Origin: Gemmatimonadota bacterium
GTDB taxonomy: Bacteria > Gemmatimonadota > Gemmatimonadetes > Gemmatimonadales > Gemmatimonadaceae
Assembly: GCA_028287305.1 (NCBI GenBank)
Contig: JAQBPX010000014.1
Span: 349,672-413,671, forward strand
Direction: 5' to 3'
Length of the DNA: 64,000 nucleotides
Every line of letters starts with the position of its first letter. The stretch's first letter is position 1. A program made the translations under genes and the position numbers. Of this stretch, positions 61,240 to 64,000 are shown piece after piece. Under the pieces are notes generated by a model. That model did not search any database and was not told where the DNA came from. It was given only the letters and a program-made list of their open reading frames with translations.

Positions 61240-62583
61240 TCAGAAGCCGCCGACACTCCCCTGGCGGCCGCGGAAGCGGACGCGCCCCTTCTTCATGAAC
61301 CCATCGTACTTGCGCAGCAGCAGGTGCTGCTGCATCTGCGTCAGCGTGTCGAGCGCGACGCCCACCACGATCAGCAGCGAGGTGCCGCCGAAGTTGAAGG
61401 GCACGTTCATCGCGCGCGTGATCCAGATCGGGAGCAGCGCGATCAGCGTCAGGAAGATGGCGCCCGGCAGCGTGATCTTGCTGACCACGTCGTCGATGTA
61501 CTCCGCCGTGCGGGCCCCGGGCTTCACGCCCGGGATGAACCCGCCCTGCTTCTTCAGGTTCTCCGCCAGGTCGATCGGGTTGAAGATGATCGACGTGTAG
61601 AAGTACGTGAAGAACACGATCAGGAGCGCCGACAGCACCAGGTACGGCGCCGAGCCCGGCGCGAACATGTCCGCGAGGGCGCGCGCCCGGTCGTTGCCGG
61701 AGAACTGCGCGATGGCGCCCGGCACCACGATGATCGACTGCGCGAACACGATCGGCATCACGCCGCTCGAGTTGATGCGCAGCGGGATGAAGCTGCGGCT
61801 CGCCTCGCGCTGCCGGCCCCGCGCCATGGTGCGCTGCGGGATCTGCACGAGGACCTTGCGCGCGGCGACCGTCACGGCCACCACGCCCGCCACCACCGCC
61901 ACCATGATCACGGCGAGGACGAGGAGCGAGAACGCCCCCACGGCCCCGGTGCTCACGAAGCTGAACGTCTGCCCGATGCCCGGCCAGATGCGCTCCACGA
62001 TGGAGAAGAAGATCATCAGCGAGGCGCCGTTGCCGATGCCGCGCTCGGTGATCTGCTCGCCCAGCCACATCACGAACATCGCGCCCGTGGTGAGGAAGAA
62101 CGTGGTCTCCAGCCGGAAGCCGAAGCCCGGGTTGGCCACCACGCCGCTCAGCGACTCGGTGAACAGCGCGAAGCCCCAGCCCTGGACCGCGGCGAGGAGC
62201 AGCGTGCCGTAGCGCGTCCACTGGTTGATCTTTTTCCGCCCTTCCTCGTCCTTCTGCATCTTGTCCACCTGCGGCACGACGGCCGCGGCGATCTGCAGGA
62301 AGATGCTGGACGAGATGTACGGCATGATCCCGAGCGCGAACACCGTCGCGCGCGAGAGCTGGCCGCCCGTGAAGAGGTCGTACAGGCCGAGCAGCCCTCC
62401 GCCGTTCTGCTGGTTGCGGAAGAAGTCGATCAGGGCGACAGGATTGACCCCCGGAGCGGTGACGTGCGCGCCGATCCGGTAGATCAGCAGGCACAGCAGC
62501 GTCCAGATGATCTTGTCCTTCAGCTCCGGCGTGCGAAAGATGTTCGCGACCGCCGTCGCCGCGTTCGACTGCGACTGGGCCAT
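61240..62583 (-). CDS. secY: Protein translocase subunit SecY
   Basis: SecY forms the channel for protein export. The 447-residue protein has ten membrane helices, the plug and family segments GIMPYISSSIFLQI, GNGASLMIFFSIVERI, SSGVMPIVFAQS and the cytoplasmic loop NLKKQGGFIPGVKPG. The ATG at 62581-62583 fits the usual start two residues before the stop of rplO. It is within the spc ribosomal cluster. Confidence 0.97.
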   Translation of the reverse strand: MAQSQSNAATAVANIFRTPELKDKIIWTLLCLLIYRIGAHVTAPGVNPVALIDFFRNQQNGGGLLGLYDLFTGGQLSRATVFALGIMPYISSSIFLQIAAAVVPQVDKMQKDEEGRKKINQWTRYGTLLLAAVQGWGFALFTESLSGVVANPGFGFRLETTFFLTTGAMFVMWLGEQITERGIGNGASLMIFFSIVERIWPGIGQTFSFVSTGAVGAFSLLVLAVIMVAVVAGVVAVTVAARKVLVQIPQRTMARGRQREASRSFIPLRINSSGVMPIVFAQSIIVVPGAIAQFSGNDRARALADMFAPGSAPYLVLSALLIVFFTYFYTSIIFNPIDLAENLKKQGGFIPGVKPGARTAEYIDDVVSKITLPGAIFLTLIALLPIWITRAMNVPFNFGGTSLLIVVGVALDTLTQMQQHLLLRKYDGFMKKGRVRFRGRQGSVGGF

Positions 62584-62584
62584 G

Positions 62585-63052
62585 TTACTCCTCGACGCGG
62601 CCGCCGGCCGCGACAATCTTCTCGCGCGCGCCCGTGCTGACCTTGAGCCCGCGCACGGTGAGGGCCTGCGTGAGCTCGCCGTTGGCCAGGACCTTCGCCG
62701 GTCCCTTGTTGCCATGCACGAGCCCTGCCTCGACCAGCGATTCCTGCGTCACTTCCGTGCCGGCGGGGAGCTCGTTCAGGTCGTCCAGGCGGACGATCTG
62801 CGACTCGACGCGGAACGGGTTGGTGAAGCCGCGCTTCGGCAGCCGGCGCGTGAGCGGCATCTGGCCGCCCTCGAAGCCGGGCTTGCCGCCACCGGGGCCG
62901 TGATGGCCCGAGCGCGCCTTGATGCCCTTGTGTCCCTTGCCTGAGGTCTTTCCCGTGCCCGATCCCGGACCGCGACCGAGGCGCTTGCGCGCCTTGTTCG
63001 AGCCCGGAGCCGGGGAGAGGTTGTGAAGACCGATCTTTTCGTTGTTGGCCAC
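62585..63052 (-). CDS. rplO: Ribosomal protein L15
   Basis: The 155-residue protein has the L15 marks [40 protein letters not shown] in outline and the C-terminal [15 protein letters not shown]. It binds 23S rRNA. It lies 3 bases after rpmD and 1 base before secY. Confidence 0.97.
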   Translation of the reverse strand: MANNEKIGLHNLSPAPGSNKARKRLGRGPGSGTGKTSGKGHKGIKARSGHHGPGGGKPGFEGGQMPLTRRLPKRGFTNPFRVESQIVRLDDLNELPAGTEVTQESLVEAGLVHGNKGPAKVLANGELTQALTVRGLKVSTGAREKIVAAGGRVEE

Positions 63053-63055
63053 GGC

Positions 63056-63310
63056 TTACTCCTCGACCGGCGTCACTTCAACGAGGTGACGCACCTGCTT
63101 GAGTTGTCCGCGCAGCGAGGCGTTCACCACCTTGACGATTTCCGCCTGGTGGTGCTTGAGGCCGAGCGCCTCGAGCGTCGCCTTCATCCGCCACGAATGG
63201 CCGATGCCGCTGCGGACCTGCTTGATCCTCACCTGCGTACCTTCGGCGAGGTCCATCTTCGGGGTGTGCTTCGGCCCCTTGGACGGGTGCCATACGAATG
63301 TGCGTGCCAT
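63056..63310 (-). CDS. rpmD: Ribosomal protein L30
   Basis: The 84-residue protein carries the L30 pattern QVRSGIGHSWRMKATLEALGLKHHQAEIVK...GQLKQVRHLVEV. It has an N-terminal extension of about 25 residues (MARTFVWHPSKGPKHTPKMDLAEG) compared with the common 60-residue form. The ATG abuts the rpsE stop directly. Confidence 0.93.
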   Translation of the reverse strand: MARTFVWHPSKGPKHTPKMDLAEGTQVRIKQVRSGIGHSWRMKATLEALGLKHHQAEIVKVVNASLRGQLKQVRHLVEVTPVEE

Positions 63311-64000
63311 TTAGACGACCTCCTTCGACTTCGCCCGCGAACGGTAGCCCAGGCTCGACGGCTCCACGCCGCGCTCGCGCGCGATCTGCTCGACCGTCGT
63401 GAGGTGCAGCAGGCCATCCATCGCCGCGCGCACCATGTTGTGCGGGTTGGTGGAGCCGAGGCTCTTGGTCAGGATGTCCGTGATGCCGACGCACTCCATG
63501 ACGGCGCGAACCGCGCCGCCGGCGATCACGCCGGCTCCCGGCGCAGCCGGCTTCATGAGGACGCGACCGGCGCCGTGCTTGCCGATGATCTCGTGCGGAA
63601 TGGTGGCGCCCGTGAGGGGAATCGACACCATGCTGCGGCGCGCGGCCTCGACGGCCTTGCGGACCGCCTCGGACACTTCGTTCGCCTTGCCCGATGCGAA
63701 GCCCACGCGACCCGCGCCATCGCCCACCGCGACCAGCGCGTTGAACGAGAAGCGACGGCCGCCCTTCACGACCTTGGCCACGCGGTTGATCGCGATGACG
63801 TTCTCGACGAGCTCACTGCCCTCGCGATCGCCCCCGCGTCCGTCGCCGCCACGGCCTTCGCCGCGACGCGCGCCATCACGGCCACCACCCTCGCCACGCG
63901 GTCCGCGATTGCCACCGGGACCGCCGCCAGGGCCGCCACCGGGACCACCACGACCGCCACCAGGCGCGCCGCCCGGACCACCGCGTCCGCGACCACCGCC
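63311..64000 (-). CDS. rpsE: Ribosomal protein S5, with an RG/GG-rich N-terminal extension (5' end cut off)
   Basis: The S5 core begins at [27 protein letters not shown] and continues through GYGSGKANE-like and [21 protein letters not shown] to [18 protein letters not shown]. Instead of the usual few residues before the core, the frame continues without a stop to the window edge, giving at least 62 residues rich in Gly, Arg and Pro (repeats such as [11 protein letters not shown] and [12 protein letters not shown]). The true start is outside the window. The body of S5 is complete in the C-terminal direction. Confidence 0.93.
   Translation of the reverse strand, partial: GGGRGRGGPGGAPGGGRGGPGGGPGGGPGGNRGPRGEGGGRDGARRGEGRGGDGRGGDREGSELVENVIAINRVAKVVKGGRRFSFNALVAVGDGAGRVGFASGKANEVSEAVRKAVEAARRSMVSIPLTGATIPHEIIGKHGAGRVLMKPAAPGAGVIAGGAVRAVMECVGITDILTKSLGSTNPHNMVRAAMDGLLHLTTVEQIARERGVEPSSLGYRSRAKSKEVV

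Overview
The window is a 64 kb stretch of a high-GC bacterial chromosome. It contains no rRNA, tRNA, CRISPR array, transposase, integrase or phage gene. Gene content fits a Gram-negative, polar or soil-type bacterium and most resembles Gemmatimonadota. Supporting points are a class II (B12-dependent) ribonucleotide reductase, a one-subunit glycyl-tRNA synthetase, many zinc-ribbon Ser/Thr kinase and FHA proteins, a YpdA-type reductase, a PilT ATPase and several outer-membrane or lipoprotein products with Big/lectin/peptidase-MA architectures. The phylum is an inference from content, not a search result.

Layout. 1-2.7 kb: a truncated FAD oxidoreductase diverges from a secreted Big2/L-type lectin lipoprotein; a CRP-like palindrome lies between them. 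2.7-8 kb: a large PAS/GAF histidine kinase converges on nrdJ. 8.3-13.7 kb: a leftward cell-envelope block (gamma-carbonic-anhydrase-like protein, metallopeptidase/propeller/barrel protein, cell-wall amidase). 13.8-19.2 kb: a rightward phospho-signalling operon of zinc-ribbon/FHA protein, Ser/Thr kinase, PP2C phosphatase and an FHA/trypsin membrane protease. 19.5-25 kb: anmK-murQ (cell-wall recycling), an outer-membrane protein with gamma-glutamyltransferase, and a glycine-zipper lipoprotein. 25.1-28.1 kb: ABC exporter, histidine kinase and receiver protein. From 54.3 kb leftward to 28.1 kb nearly everything is on the minus strand in tightly overlapping units: trpS; two small zinc-ribbon proteins; mgtC; a hydroxyacid dehydrogenase; pilT; a dapA homologue; an M28 peptidase; a DUF456 protein; purA-ypdA; glyRS; peptidases; a histidine kinase, a small unknown, a ubiquitin-like protein, an HDAC-like deacetylase, CorA, an orphan GvpL/F, a kinase, a dipeptide epimerase and PriA; then a TIGR00300 protein, a small unknown, Fur and CcdA. 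54.3-56.7 kb: inositol phosphatase and a fused FtcD. 56.7-64 kb: an M14 carboxypeptidase, then the tail of the spc ribosomal operon (rpsE, rpmD, rplO, secY, adk, map), read leftward.

Genes are packed with a strong habit of 4-base stop/start overlaps (ATGA or GTGA, about sixteen cases). In one place (HDAC-like gene) the homologous reading frame runs up to a CTGA overlap, with no standard start codon at the expected position.

The most interesting unexplained structure is a pair of related foldback elements (5147-5417 and 19267-19494). Each has about 26-bp terminal inverted repeats and an identical 12-bp central stem followed by T residues. Each fills a gap between two convergent genes almost from stop codon to stop codon. 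They look like a mobile or dispersed palindromic repeat that serves as a shared, strand-symmetric 3' end for both neighbours. Other points worth a second look are the small-unknown/ubiquitin-like/HDAC-like gene set, the lone GvpL/F gene, the RG/GG-rich extension of ribosomal protein S5, and a low-GC stretch upstream of nrdJ.
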